A stretch of 64,000 nucleotides of DNA from Diadema setosum (lineage: Eukaryota > Echinodermata > Echinoidea > Diadematoida > Diadematidae), in assembly GCA_033980235.1 (NCBI GenBank), contig CM067070.1, positions 5,919,544 to 5,983,543 of the forward strand, given 5' to 3'. Below the pieces are notes generated by a model. The model ran no database searches, was not told where the DNA came from, and saw only the letters and a program-made list of their open reading frames with translations. A program made the translations under genes and the position numbers. Positions 1 to 12,600 of this stretch are shown one piece after another. Within the stretch, counting starts at the first letter, position 1, and every line of letters starts with the position of its first letter.

Positions 1-318
1 GCCAATTTTCAAAGCAGTAGCATTATTACTTCAAAAGCTACTGATCTTGAAAGTGAAGATTGTGCAAAGGGTTATTAAGAAATGAAAGAGGGCCTCTAAC
101 CTGATTCTCACAACTCTATAAAAAAGGTTGTAGAAAAAAACTGCTAAAAATGCACTTTCGAATTCATTTTATGGTCCCAAACCTTAAACTTCAAATAATG
201 AATAAGAAGGAAAGTTCTTCCAGAAAATACTTAAAAAAAAAATAATAGTGACTTGGTTGACCCGTTCACTTTTTTTGAGTCCTCACGTAAAAATCAAGGA
301 GTGCGATTTTTTTTTTTA
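1..318 (-). repeat. MITE family 1 (TGTGAC...GCACC TIR), partial
   Basis: Inverted partial copy of the ~690 bp family seen complete at 41441-42132. It includes the AAGCAGTAGCATTA, GTTGACCCGTTCACTT and AGTGCGATTTTT blocks. Cut by the window edge and lacking the outermost TIR. Confidence 0.8.
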
Positions 319-1383
319 TGTATGGTTTCATAATAGTATAATATGCTTAATGAGCGTGACAGCTTTCACCTTTATCAGATATCCCCTTTATTGTAGTTGC
401 TACAAAGTTATATATGTATAGCGTGTGTGTGTTTGTGTGTGTGTGTAGATTATTTATATTCATAAAAAGGTATACAAAATAATTAATACTACATTGTTTG
501 AGTGTCTCTGTTGTATACCCATCAAGGGGCCGATGCAGTTAATGTTTGTACAGAACGAACCTTTTCGAACCGTCAGTATATAATGATAATTCATACAAAC
601 GTAAAAAAAACAACAACTGTAGACTTGCATTGTTTCTTTCGGACATAGGGCTTATTAGCATATATCAAGTATTCCAAGGAAAAAACAAACAAACGATATC
701 AAACGTGTATAATGCACGTAGTTTATAAGTTATGTAATGCTTTCTTTCAAATATCCGCTTTTATTCTTTAGAGACCAATCGTATCTTCGCAACAGGACGA
801 GTGAAAACCCTGTCAATCAACTCAACAAGGATCTGCGATCGTATGTATGCTTCTGCTACAGGTCCTAGGAAAGGCTCGTGCACAAATGCTACGGCATACT
901 TTAACAGAAGATCGTATTGAAATCAGGAATTATAATTCCTAATTATAATTATCATGTTTACTCTTTTTTTGCATGTTTATCAAAACAAACACATACAGCC
1001 ATCATAACACAACAGTGCCCGAGAGAGGACAGATAATTGTGGAAGCACTTTAAAACACATCGTCTTTTCAAGATTTTAGATAGTCTTTCACATGTCATTG
1101 CCCGTACTAATTTGAGATGAAGTTTGCAGTTAAAGGGATAAATAGTGATTTCTTGTTTTTGTTTTGCTAATGCCCACGGTACAGACAGAATATATAATCG
1201 AACTATCTATCTTCAAAACCAATGGAAATGTAAGTAATGTTGGACTGTACTTGAAAGGCAAACAGTGTAGGAAAAAAAACAACAACATCAAAACGTCACT
1301 AGACAGCTGGCTGCGATTGATCATCACTTCGCTTGATTCCCGAATGACCGCTAACTGTGTTTCCTTCGCTTTTGTTTTATCAG
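319..1383. other. Intronic/unassigned sequence
   Basis: TG-rich microsatellite near 423-447. A possible but unconvincing 69-nt splice-bordered stretch lies at 772-840. No gene or clear element otherwise. Confidence 0.5.
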
Positions 1384-1476
1384 GATCATTTCAAAGCTGG
1401 AAATTACTAATATTACCCGAAGTGGAATCAGATTGGTCGGAAATTTTATCAAAGACGTACGGGTTATACCATTCTT
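1384..1476 (+). CDS. LGR gene: 93-nt LRR-like exon
   Basis: A pyrimidine-rich acceptor (TTTTGTTTTATCAG) precedes 93 nt that end at TT|GTAAGT. In the phase shared by all downstream exons it reads [19 protein letters not shown] and onward to VIPFL, 31 residues with LRR-like spacing of Leu/Ile. It is 21 nt longer than the other LRR exons, so it may be an early irregular repeat near the N-terminal cap. It is the least certain exon of the series. Confidence 0.6.
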
Positions 1477-3067
1477 GTAAGTTGATTTTCCGATGTTCAT
1501 TTATGTTTACATCACAGCTAAATAGACCCTTGGCATTTGATTGGCTGCAAATATTAATCATCTTCCCTATTTTACCATTACGTCATTATTCATGCAACTT
1601 GGACTTCATATATACCGTTCAATGTTGGATCCATGCGATTTGCTCCATTTGCACGCACGCAGAGAGCGCAGAACACTACCATGACTACGTCCGTAAAACG
1701 CTTCCGTTTGCAGAGTGCGCGCAATTAAGAGAGCCCGCTAATGTATGCTTAGTGCTAAAAAGCACTTTTTCTCTCAGATCTCTCACATTCTCTCGTGTTT
1801 TTAAATTCATGAAACATTGCAAGGGATCTATTTCAGTTGTTGTAATACATATTTGTGTTTGTCTGTTGTTTGTTTGTTTGTTTGGGTTTTTTATTCATGC
1901 AATGGAAAGGATATTTCATTCCGTGAAAGATGGAATTGCTAATCTACATTACACTCAATTCAGCAGCGCCACGTTGAATAGATCATTAATTGTTATCTTT
2001 CACCTCACGAATATGTAATATTCTGTCCATTGCACTAATAAAAATGCATTATTTGTACAATATATGTCACGGTTGTGCATGAGTCTGTAGCATTCTCTGC
2101 AATCAGCAACGTCATTACGATCTCATCGCTTCAAGGACTAGAATTTAGAATGCATACACTTGCTAGTAAAAGAAAATATCTGAAACAAACATTAAACACT
2201 TCTTATTTTTCATTCAGACTATATAGCACAAAGTAAATTTCTGTTTCTATTAATATTGCTTTCTTTTTTTAACAACCCAGGGATCTTTCGAGCTTGAGTA
2301 TACGATCAATCGAATCACGAGCGTTTGAAAGTATTCCCCCTCTTCTGGTTTTGTAAGTATTGCAGCAGAACTATTTTTTTCTCTCTTTGTTGGCATAATT
2401 TGAATAATATCGAAATATCCATATCATGAGCGACACATAGCATTTATGTTGAAAAAAAGAAATGCTGACGGTAAGCTGCAGGATGTGTTGCTTTGAAAAT
2501 GGCGAGAACAATAATTTGTTAATGAATAATAAATCATTGTGAACTTGCTGATTGACGAGTGTCTTCATATTATGCATGATAGATGCTGTTACTTTTATGG
2601 GAGAATGTTTTGTTTAGGCATGTTAGTTCTGTCATGCATGTATATGGCAAGCCATCCGGAAAAAAAAAATCCATAATTGATAGGTATTTTGTGAAACCAG
2701 CACTCCTGTAAATGTTCCTTCCGTGTTTGCTGTCACTCACCACGTGGTCCTCATGTATCGTCTGGGTAGTCTATCTGCGTCCTCCTGTAATATATATATA
2801 TATATAAATATATATGTATATATGAAGAGTTTGTTTGCAAAAACCGATAAGTCCATATTTGCCAAATGGAGATATTTGCGATTAAAGGTCAAGAAAAATA
2901 AAGAGAATAATAAGAAAATTTTTGCTTCTTTTGACCATAACTTCCAAAATATACCTTTATATGTAGTGACCAATATATCATTTAAAAGGTATTATTTTGT
3001 ACTTTCTGACAGAGATCGTACTTCAAAAATTTCAAAAATGGACTTATCGGTTTTTGCAAACAAACCC

Positions 3068-3117
<50 letters not shown>

Positions 3118-6100
3118 GGCTTAGACAGTTTCTGGTATGAGATTGATAGACTAGATCCAGGCCTAACGTTACATCGAACAAGTGGAGGACTACGACACCG
3201 AGCAGACTGGTTTGCAAATCACTGTGTTTCTACAATGTGAATCTCTGCAACAGAGGAAAAATAAGACTGATTTTGAAATTTCTGCAGATTCCTGATGACA
3301 GAAGGTAGGTCTATGTCTATACTGTTCCTGGCACAAGACAAATTGACTAAAAATCACAGGGTGAAAAAAGACGATGCACTGGGGAGCCAATTTGGACGCA
3401 TGTGATAGTTCTACGTTAGACCCTAACTCTAGAGTCTAGACTTTATGGACGCTAGACTTACGTAACGTTAGACCGTGTAGATTCTAGAAATCCCTAACGT
3501 TAGATCTAAATTACGCCTAGGTCTAGGCCTACTACGTAATTAGTTCTAGAATATAACATTTAGCAAACATTAGAATCTACCTATTCCGTTTAGACACTGC
3601 ACTGGGTCTAAATGTCAAATGATAAAAATCGCCCGGTAGGCCATAACGTTAGGCCCAAAATAGAATTGTTTTGTGAGTACACCCTAGATTATCTGCTGAT
3701 CGTTTGGACCTGAGCCTAAATTTACCTATAGGCCCTAAATGCAAAGCGTCGTTACTTGACTTGAGCCAAGCGTTAATGTTAGTAGGGCCTACTGTCGTTA
3801 TAGGACATGAGCCTAACTATCGTTACACAGTCTAGTCGCCGCCGTGTACAACAAAATTGCGACAGCAATTTACAATATATTTTTATAATATATTATTAGA
3901 ATTAATTACAATAATAAAGCATTTATAATCAAGGGCAAGGCCATGTAATATAACAGATATCGACTGGTAGGGGGTGGAATATTACAATCTATGGAACGCC
4001 GGGGAGTTACATTTTCCCTCATTATCATATTTTCGGGAAAATATAATCCATTGGGAAAATATAACTCCCTGGTGGTACAAAGAATGTTATATCCCACCCC
4101 GTACCAGTCAATATCTGTATAATATATTCAAAGGGACCCCGCTCACAAGTCGGGGGGGGGGGGGGGAGGTAGATCGTTTGAAACCCCTCCTTTTTGTAAC
4201 GGGCTTGGGTCTACCTGGCCTTTCAGTATACCGTTGCTGTTAGAGAGCACAAAAAACATTCTCGTCAGGTGCTCGTCAATAACTTTGACACCAAATTACT
4301 GTTGTGCATACACAATTGATGTATGCTGTATGATATTGTTGTTTACAGTAATCCGCAATGTTTTTATTCAGTAAATCTCAAATTATCAATTACACAAACA
4401 TCTTAAGACATTATATGGAATACACGCCCAGATTCTGTTATATCATGTAAAACGTTATATCTATTCATTAAAGGCTAGATTGAAAACCATGTTACTGTCA
4501 GATTACAATCCATGTATATAGACTCTGAAGATAGATGTTGTTTTGTTTGATCACATTGTTTTGTCCTGTAAATTTGATTTAAAACTACAACAAATACACG
4601 CACTGTTTCCTTGTCTATCATTTCATTTTATTCTCATTACCTTCATCATCACCACCATCACTTTCATCTTCATTATCACATTTTTTAATCTCACTATTGC
4701 ACTGTTGTCATCATCATCAACATCATTCACTTTATTTCTATTCGCATTATCTACTAGAATATGAAACATGATGCATTGACAGTGTTTTATATTCAGCAGT
4801 ATTTCCCCATTCCACGAAATAATATGCGTATTAGGAAGATAGGTCCCTGTGCCGCCATGTGTTCAAGCTTTTGCTTATAGTGGCAGTCCTTCTTCCGCAT
4901 AATTTTTCAGGTAATTATTTGAAAATTTGGTAATATACAGATATTGACTGGTACGGGGTGGAATATAACATTGTTTTGACCGCCAGGGAGTTATATATTC
5001 CTGAGGGATTATATTTTCCCGAATGGCGCAGCGCTGCGGGAAAACATGATCACGAGGGAAAATATAACTTCCTGGCGTTCCAACGATTGTTACATTCCAC
5101 CCCCTACCAATCGATATCTATTATATCAGATGGCCTATTGATTGTGATTTACAGAAGAGCCTACACTATACGACGCATAGCCAGACCGTTTACACGCTCA
5201 TGTTAGCCCGACCAGACGCTGTGTGCGCGCTGTCTGTGCGCGACTGGACTGTGTAGTTACGCTCATGTCCTCTAGTCTATCGACAGTAGGCCCTAAAAAT
5301 ATATAAACGTTAACGTTAGGCTCAAGTCAAGTTACGACGCTTTAGGAACCTATAGTTCAATTAGGCTCAGGTCCAAAGGATCAACAGATTTTCTAGGGTC
5401 TACTCACAAAACAATTCTAACTTTATAGGCCTAACGTTATGACCTACTGGGCAATTTTTATCAATTCACGTTTGTTTCGTAGGACAAGTAGGCCCTAGAA
5501 CCTATGTGTCGACCTGCCTAGATTCTAATGTTTGTTAAATGCTATACTAGGCCTTTGATAGACTCTATTCTAACTTTAGGCTTAATTCAGATCTAACTAA
5601 ATACTACGGCCAGCGCATGCGCACACATCACATGCGCACAAATTTCAAATCCATGAACGCATAAGATGTTTGTGTGCGCATGCACTTACCGTAGTATTCA
5701 GTGTATGTAGCTCTCCCAAGGTCCTCTCGACCGAGTCACATTCAGTCATCAATTCGAACAGAAAGGGACTATTGGCAGAATCAAACGTTACCCGAAGCCT
5801 GTTTTCAATACTTCAACTTAATTGGTAAGTCTTCAAATTGAAGAAATGTTTGGATTTTAAGTTGATATTTACCTGCGATAATAAATCTGTCATGATCGTG
5901 AATTCGAAGTCCCATTACGCTATGCGTATGGGGCAGCTGGTCGCAGTTGATTGCATGATTACTGAGACATGAGAGCACTTTGGGGTGAGTAAGTCTCACA
6001 GTGTCAGTTAAATGAAAGGTACTTTAACCTGAAACACAAAAATTCAGGGAAACTTTTGAGGTACCAAAACTTTATAATTTTATTATCTTTAACTCGCTTG

Positions 6101-6585
6101 TTTTAGGCCATGTTTAGTGGAGTTAGAATCCTTATCCTCCCAAATCTTATCGAACTCATCGTTGTTTATTATAGACAAAACGGGGTTCCATTTTGAAGTG
6201 TGAATCCAAACTTCGCGGGCCGAATGATACGTGCATACGTAAACGGTACATTGGGTAGGGCCTACGGTACCTACCATACGTTATTACACTGTACGTAACG
6301 TTTAGCTTCCCGAATTCCACTCGGGCAGGCCTAGCGCGTGACGCTACGGGATCCGCGCCGCGCCGTGCCGTCTACTCTCTCACGTATCGTGTGTATGTGT
6401 GTCTGTGTGTGTGTGTGGGGGGGGGGGGGTGAGTGGGAACAGATTATATCGATCCAGACTGCAGTTATCGATAGTAATCGTTTGCTCCTCCCAGTTACCG
6501 ACGTGATCCCACAACCTTAGGCCAAAAAAAAAAAAAAAGTGTTTGTTTGCCCTTAATTGTCAAAACCCAAGAGGGTCGGTAGGTC

Positions 6586-6616
<31 letters not shown>

Positions 6617-9600
6617 GTTAATACAGGGTACCCTTTTTTCCATGTCAATGCACTCAAAACTCCAAGAGATTCATTCAAATTTACGTCTTGCCAGGGCCCG
6701 GTACGCGAGGCAGAAACGCTCACTGACAAACACGTATAACGTTCATCTTTGTTAAATTTTGCAAACAGCTCCAAAAAAGTACCTTCCAGTGAGATGCTGG
6801 CAATTGAACTCCAAACAGTTTTGGTGCCATGACAGCTGGTAACGGATGCTGCAAAAGTAGCCATCTTGTGAAGGGCTGCACACTAACCCATTTTTTCTGC
6901 CGGTCCGACCTGTCTCTGTCGGACCGGTAAATGCCCCGTTTACCATTTTTTACAGGTCCGAACAGAAAATTTACCGGTCAACAACGACAACATAAAAAAA
7001 CATTAAATGACTTGCAAACTTATTTCCTTGTTTTTTATGGATGTACCCCCCCCCCCTCATGTACATTTTACAGATTAATTTTTTTTTTTAAATTGCATTA
7101 TTTATTGCACAAGAAATTTAAAGACAGGAAAAAATTAGAATGTTTGTGAATTAGTGTAAAATGGTAATGAACAAAATCAGATTGTATCAAATGCGTTTGT
7201 GACTTTTATCTAAACATCAGCACACGAACTTGCTGCGTAACCTGCTCTTGGTGGTCAGTTGGATTGCGATGATTTAATGAATTATTTTAGCTGAGATATT
7301 TTCTGATGCAGCGATACAAGGGGTTCTTTATTTTTCTCCCGATAATCTCTTCGCATTTGTGCATGCGTTCTTGAAAGGTACACGACATGCAGGGCCGAAT
7401 TCGCAACCCTTTTTGCGCCCATTTCCACCTCAAATATAAGCGGGATTGTGACGATTTCATAAATTACTTCGGCTGTAATATTTTACGATGCACGCGCCAA
7501 AAGGGGTTGAAAATGCGTCCTTTATTTTTTCCCGATAAACTCTCCGAATTTCGTAAGTGCGTTCTTAAAAGATGTACCACACGGCCGCATTCATGATACT
7601 TTTTTGCGCCTATTTCTACCTCAAATGTCAGCGGGATTGTGACGATTTCATAAATACTTCGGATGTAATCTTTTGTGATGCACGCACCAGCTAGAATGGT
7701 TGAAAATGCGTTCTTTATTTTTCTCCCCATAATATCTTCGCATTCCGTAAATGCGTTCTTAAAAGATATACGACACGGCCAAAAATCATGATTCTTTTTG
7801 CGCCTATTGTTTCCTCAAACTTCAACGGGATTGCGATGATTTTATGAATTATTATTCGGCTGTAATCTTTATGATGCACTGGCCAAAAGGGGTTACTACG
7901 TTGAAAATGTGTCCTGTATTTTTCTCCCTATAATCTCTTCGCATTTCGTACATGCGTATACGACACGGCCGAATTTACGATCCTTTTAGCGCCTATTTCT
8001 ACATCAAATATCAGCGGGATTGCGATATTTCGTCAATTATTTCGGCTGTAATCTTTTGTGATACATGCACCAGAAGGGTTGAAAATGCGTTCTTTATTTT
8101 TCTCCCGATAATCTCTTCGCATTTGTGCATGCGTTTTCAAAACTATACACTGCATGCAGGGCCGAATTCGAGATTCTTTTTGCGCCTATTATTGTTTACT
8201 CAAATTTCAACGGGATTGCGAAATTTTCATGAATTACTACTCGGCTGTACATGATGCAAGCGCCAAAAGGGGATGAAAATGTGTCCTTTCCGCGTTCTTA
8301 AAAGGTATGCGACACGGCCGAATTCACGTTCCTTTTTGCGCCTATTTCTACCTCAAATATCAGCCGGTTTGTGGCGATTTCATTAATTACTTCGGATGTA
8401 ATCTTTTGTAATACACGCACCAGAAGGGTAAAAATGTTTTTTTTTTTTTTTATTTTTCTCCCGATAATCTCGTCGCATTTGTGCGTGCGTTTTGATAACC
8501 AACACGGCATGCAGGACTGAATTCAAGATCCCTTTTGCGCCTATTATTTCCTCAAATTTCAACGGGATTGCGTTGATTTCATGAATTTTTATTCGGCTGT
8601 AATCTTTTATTATGCACGTACCTAATGTGTCCTTTATTTTTTTGTTCTATAATCTCTTCGCATTTCGTACATGAGCTTTTGAAAGGTGTACGACGCGGCC
8701 GGCCGAATTTATGATCCTTTTTGGGACGATTTCTACCTCAAATATGTAAGCGGGACTGCGATGATTTAATGATTTTTTTTTCTTCCTAGTATTATCTCTT
8801 CACATTTTGTGCATACGTTCTTAAAAAGTACACGGAAGGGCCGATTTCGTGATTCTTTTTGCGCCCTCTTCATTGTGAGATCATTCTGAACGAATGAAAA
8901 TATTCATTTGTGAAATGACTGTGTAAAATGAAACTGAACGCAATCAGATCCATTTACTGTATCGCTGAATATCGAATATGTTTTTACTTTTCTAAAAATC
9001 GACACAAGTAAATTAGTTCTAACATGTCAACTGCCACGCTGCTGGGAAGCCGGGATCGGATCGTGAGTAAAATGACCCAGAAATGCGTGCGCTTCTAATT
9101 CTATCAATGCTTCTTGTCTGGCATGACCGCCGATCGCAAGCAAACGAAAAGCAGTTACACTGTACATGCTTTGCATTGCATGGCATGGCAGTGCGTGAGC
9201 AGCGCCAATGCGCAAGCTAGCGCGAATGTCGCCAGTGTGCAGCCCTGTACTAAGTGCATAATAATACATGCATTGATTGGATTTCGTGCGCGTGCACGCA
9301 TGTGAGCCAAAAAGGTAGCTACATTGTAGCATGCAATGCATGCTATAAAACGTAGCCTGTGGACCGACGCGGCCCGACCACAATTACGACGGGTCGATCA
9401 GATAAAAAAATAAAAAAAAACATTTTTCGACTTTTTTTTATTCTTTCTCTAGCTTAAAATGGATAATTTTGGGTTTAAAACCATTCACAAATTTGTAGAA
9501 GATGAAATTTGTGGAAAAAAATAAACTTGAAAGAGCAAAAAAAAAAAAAAAAAAAAAAATCGAGTGAAAATGAACATTTTCACTCAAAATTCATTCCAAT

Positions 9601-12600
9601 TTAATTCCAAATTCACTCTTTTTTGTATTCACTCCTTTAAGAGTGAATATTTTTACTCGATTTTTTTATTTATTATTTTTTTTTTTTTTAGTGAGTAATA
9701 TTACATATTATAATTATTTTGTTACTGGAATTCATTTACACATACATTTTCTTTCTTGAATCATTTACATTGTATGATTTATGTGTGCAATTTTGTTGGA
9801 AGACAAATAAATCAAACAAACAAACAAACAAAATACTGTGTCCTGTCACCCCAGGGATGCTTCTGGTAATGATATGGGGCTAATTCAGACGGATACGTTC
9901 GTTGGCCTTGACAGTCTGAAAGTCTTGTAAGTATGAGTGTAAATTATTCATTTTTCCACGAAGATTGTACTTGACCTCAAAACTGAATTAATGGCACAGA
10001 TCCATTCCGGTTACCAAGAGGAATCTTCTTTTTGTTTGTGTCTTTTTTGTTTCTTCTTCTTCTTTTTTCTTTCTTCTTATTCTTCTTCTTCTTCTTCTTC
10101 TTCTTCTTCTTCTTCTTCTTCTTCTTTACCACGAATGCATTCTTTGTTTGATGGGCGTTGCAGGTGTTTGAAAATATTCGTTAAATCATGTTTTCGATTG
10201 AGCGCTACGACTGCGACGAGTTGCATTGTAACTTATAGGTTAGCTGTTACATTGTGCTTACTTCCTCCAAGGGAGGAGTTTATGTTTTCATTACCGTTTA
10301 GTTGTTTTTTTTGTCCGTATGCAAAATAACTCAAAAAGTTGTAACCAGTTTGAAATGAAACTTGCAAGAAAGGTTTAAAATCATACAAGGAACAGATGAT
10401 TTAATGTAGGCAGTGATCCATAAGATTGTTTATGAATTTTATGAGCGATTCTCGATATTTTGGCAGGTAAGGTCAATGAACTCGGGAGTTCAAGCTGCGC
10501 ATTTTGGCGTTTTCATACGCGCACTAAATTACGAGCTCTGTATAGTTTCTGCTAGTACAAGAGCGAGGCGAGCCTGTTGACTGTTGATGACGTAACAATT
10601 TCATCTATACTGGGAAATCGGGCGATTTTCTACAGAGGCTACATCTACCATGTTTAAATTATAATGTTAGTACAAAATTTACACCAAAATTAATGAATGT
10701 GTTTTATGCACATACACAGAAAGAAACAGAGAGTGACAAACATAAATGTTGAATCAGGTGGGTATTAACAACACCTAAATAGATCTATGACATTTGAATG
10801 GTTGTTTTATATTGTTCATTTGTCCCATTTTACTACTACGTGATCATTCGTGCAGATGTGGTTCCATTTATTGTGCAATCTTGGATCCAACCGATTTGCT
10901 GCATTGCACGAACGCCAAGGAAAGCTCGGTACACTACGTACGTAAAACGTTTATGCCTCGAATTCACGAAGGTCGTACATAAATATTCATACCACCTGGT
11001 CAACAAACACCCTAAACAATGAGTTCACGGCCATAAATGAAGTAACATTCACCTCATCACACTGATACACAAAATAACACTCAACGTACAAACCAAGATT
11101 CATCCCAACACAATGCACACCGCACTGCACCGCACGTCCTTCGCACAATTACTTCCCACTCAGTGAGTGGCAAGATTTTCTTTATGTATCTCTTTATTGT
11201 GCCCTTTGCACAATTACCCCCCCCCCCCCCCCACTCAATGAGTGGCAAGATTTTCTTTATGTATCTCTTTACCTGGGCCCATCTTCCTCGTCAAGCTTAG
11301 CTTATGATGATGGTCCCCTGCATTTCATTTTTATCATTTCCTATTGCTTCTTTCATATATGATATTCGTTCTTGAAAAAAAAAAAAGAAAATGTATGTAA
11401 GATCCAAACGTTACGAATATTAGCTGTGTAAATGACTATGTAAGTATTTTGTTGATTTGTTGATTTGTATTGATTTTGAAATGCAGAAATAAAAACTGAA
11501 CTGAACTGAAATAAAATGAAACCATGGTTTAAACCATGGGGAAAAAAAAAACATGGAGCGCCAAGTGTCGTACGGAATATTTCGTTACGAAATTGGTCAT
11601 TTCGTCGACAAAATGTCCGTTTTTTAAACGAAATTATCATTTCGTCGTGGACGAAATGTTCATTTTATAGTAACAAAATGTCATTTCGTTACAAAAATAT
11701 AATCATTTCTTCGACGAAATGGCTGATTTCGTTACGAAATATTCCATGCGACACTTGGGGCTCCATAATATGTGTCCATGTTTAAACCACGGTTTCATTT
11801 GTACTACCTTCGTGAATTCGGGTGAACGTCACGAGACCAACACCCACGAGTCATACAGCCCACAAGTCATACAGCCCACGAGTCATACAGCTTACAAGCC
11901 ATACAGCCCACCAGTTATACAGCCCACGAGTTCAACACTGAGTTAATTAAGCCCATGAATTCGACATCAAGTAAAATTTTACAGCCCATGAGTTCGACAT
12001 TACGCACAAAAGGCTAAGACACGAGACCGTCACTAAGCGACGAAAGCCCGAGAGACCGACACTACACATAAAAGGTCACGAGACCGACACTCCGAAAGCA
12101 AAGAAGGCCCAAGAGACTGACAGGATAAACAGCGCCACCTATAGACCAATAGGGTGTCCAGATAATGGCATAGCGAAGGTATAAGAGCTGGAAAAGGAGA
12201 GTTGCTAGGGTATTGCCCCCCCCCCCCCCTCAATTGCCCTCCCTCATCCCCTGAAGGGTTCATAAGAGCTTTAATTGTCTTTGTGTATGTGAGTGTTTGT
12301 GAAAAAACTAAACAAAATTAAGTAAAAGTGCATGAAAAGTTTCAACATTACTTTCGAAAATGCCCAAACACCCTCGTTTCCCTATCTGCAAGGCCCAAAC
12401 CGGCACACCTACTTAGAAAAAACTAAATTAAATGATGTGGACATTCAAATCAACCGACTAAAAAAAATACCCAGGTATGAAATGAAGTTCACTACAAGAA
12501 ACTTATTCATAAAATGGTCAATGTTGTGGTGCACACCTGCTTTACATGATAAGGGGGAGACTAGTCATCTGCAAAGGTGTTGAAATAATGATAAAAAAAT

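Larger units (their letters stand above)
3500..5595. mobile_element. 2.1 kb foldback (inverted arms ~640-670 bp)
   Basis: The left arm (about 3500-4120) and right arm (about 4937-5595) are imperfect reverse complements. Examples: GCAAACATTAGAATC (3563) against GATTCTAATGTTTGT (5521), and CTTGACTTGAGCC (3755-3767) against GGCTCAAGTCAAG (5320). Each arm carries a copy of the same smaller palindromic MITE (3953-4119 and 4937-5120), so that MITE was present before the arms formed or was copied with them. The loop (4120-4936) has no recognisable coding sequence. Repeated CCTAACGTTAG-like words occur throughout. Confidence 0.75.
10961..11821. mobile_element. Insertion bounded by CGAATTCACGAAGGT inverted ends
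   Basis: CGAATTCACGAAGGT at 10961 and ACCTTCGTGAATTCG at about 11807 are exact inverted 15-mers. Inside are an apparent non-LTR 3' end and the MITE at 11517-11801. Whether this is one element or a chance frame around nested insertions is not settled. Confidence 0.45.

Noticed and set aside
772..840. Possible 69-nt exon upstream of the first LRR-like exon
   Set aside because: It has an AG acceptor and GTATGT donor, but the in-phase reading is not LRR-like and the split codon would be Ser, against the Leu/Val rule of all other junctions. Needs cDNA.
1164..2018. 284-codon open frame
   Set aside because: It spans an LRR exon in a different frame, intron and repeat A. No domain; chance open frame.
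7258..8880. CRISPR-like array
   Set aside because: Units are ~190 bp head-to-tail repeats without unique spacers, in an animal genome; a satellite.
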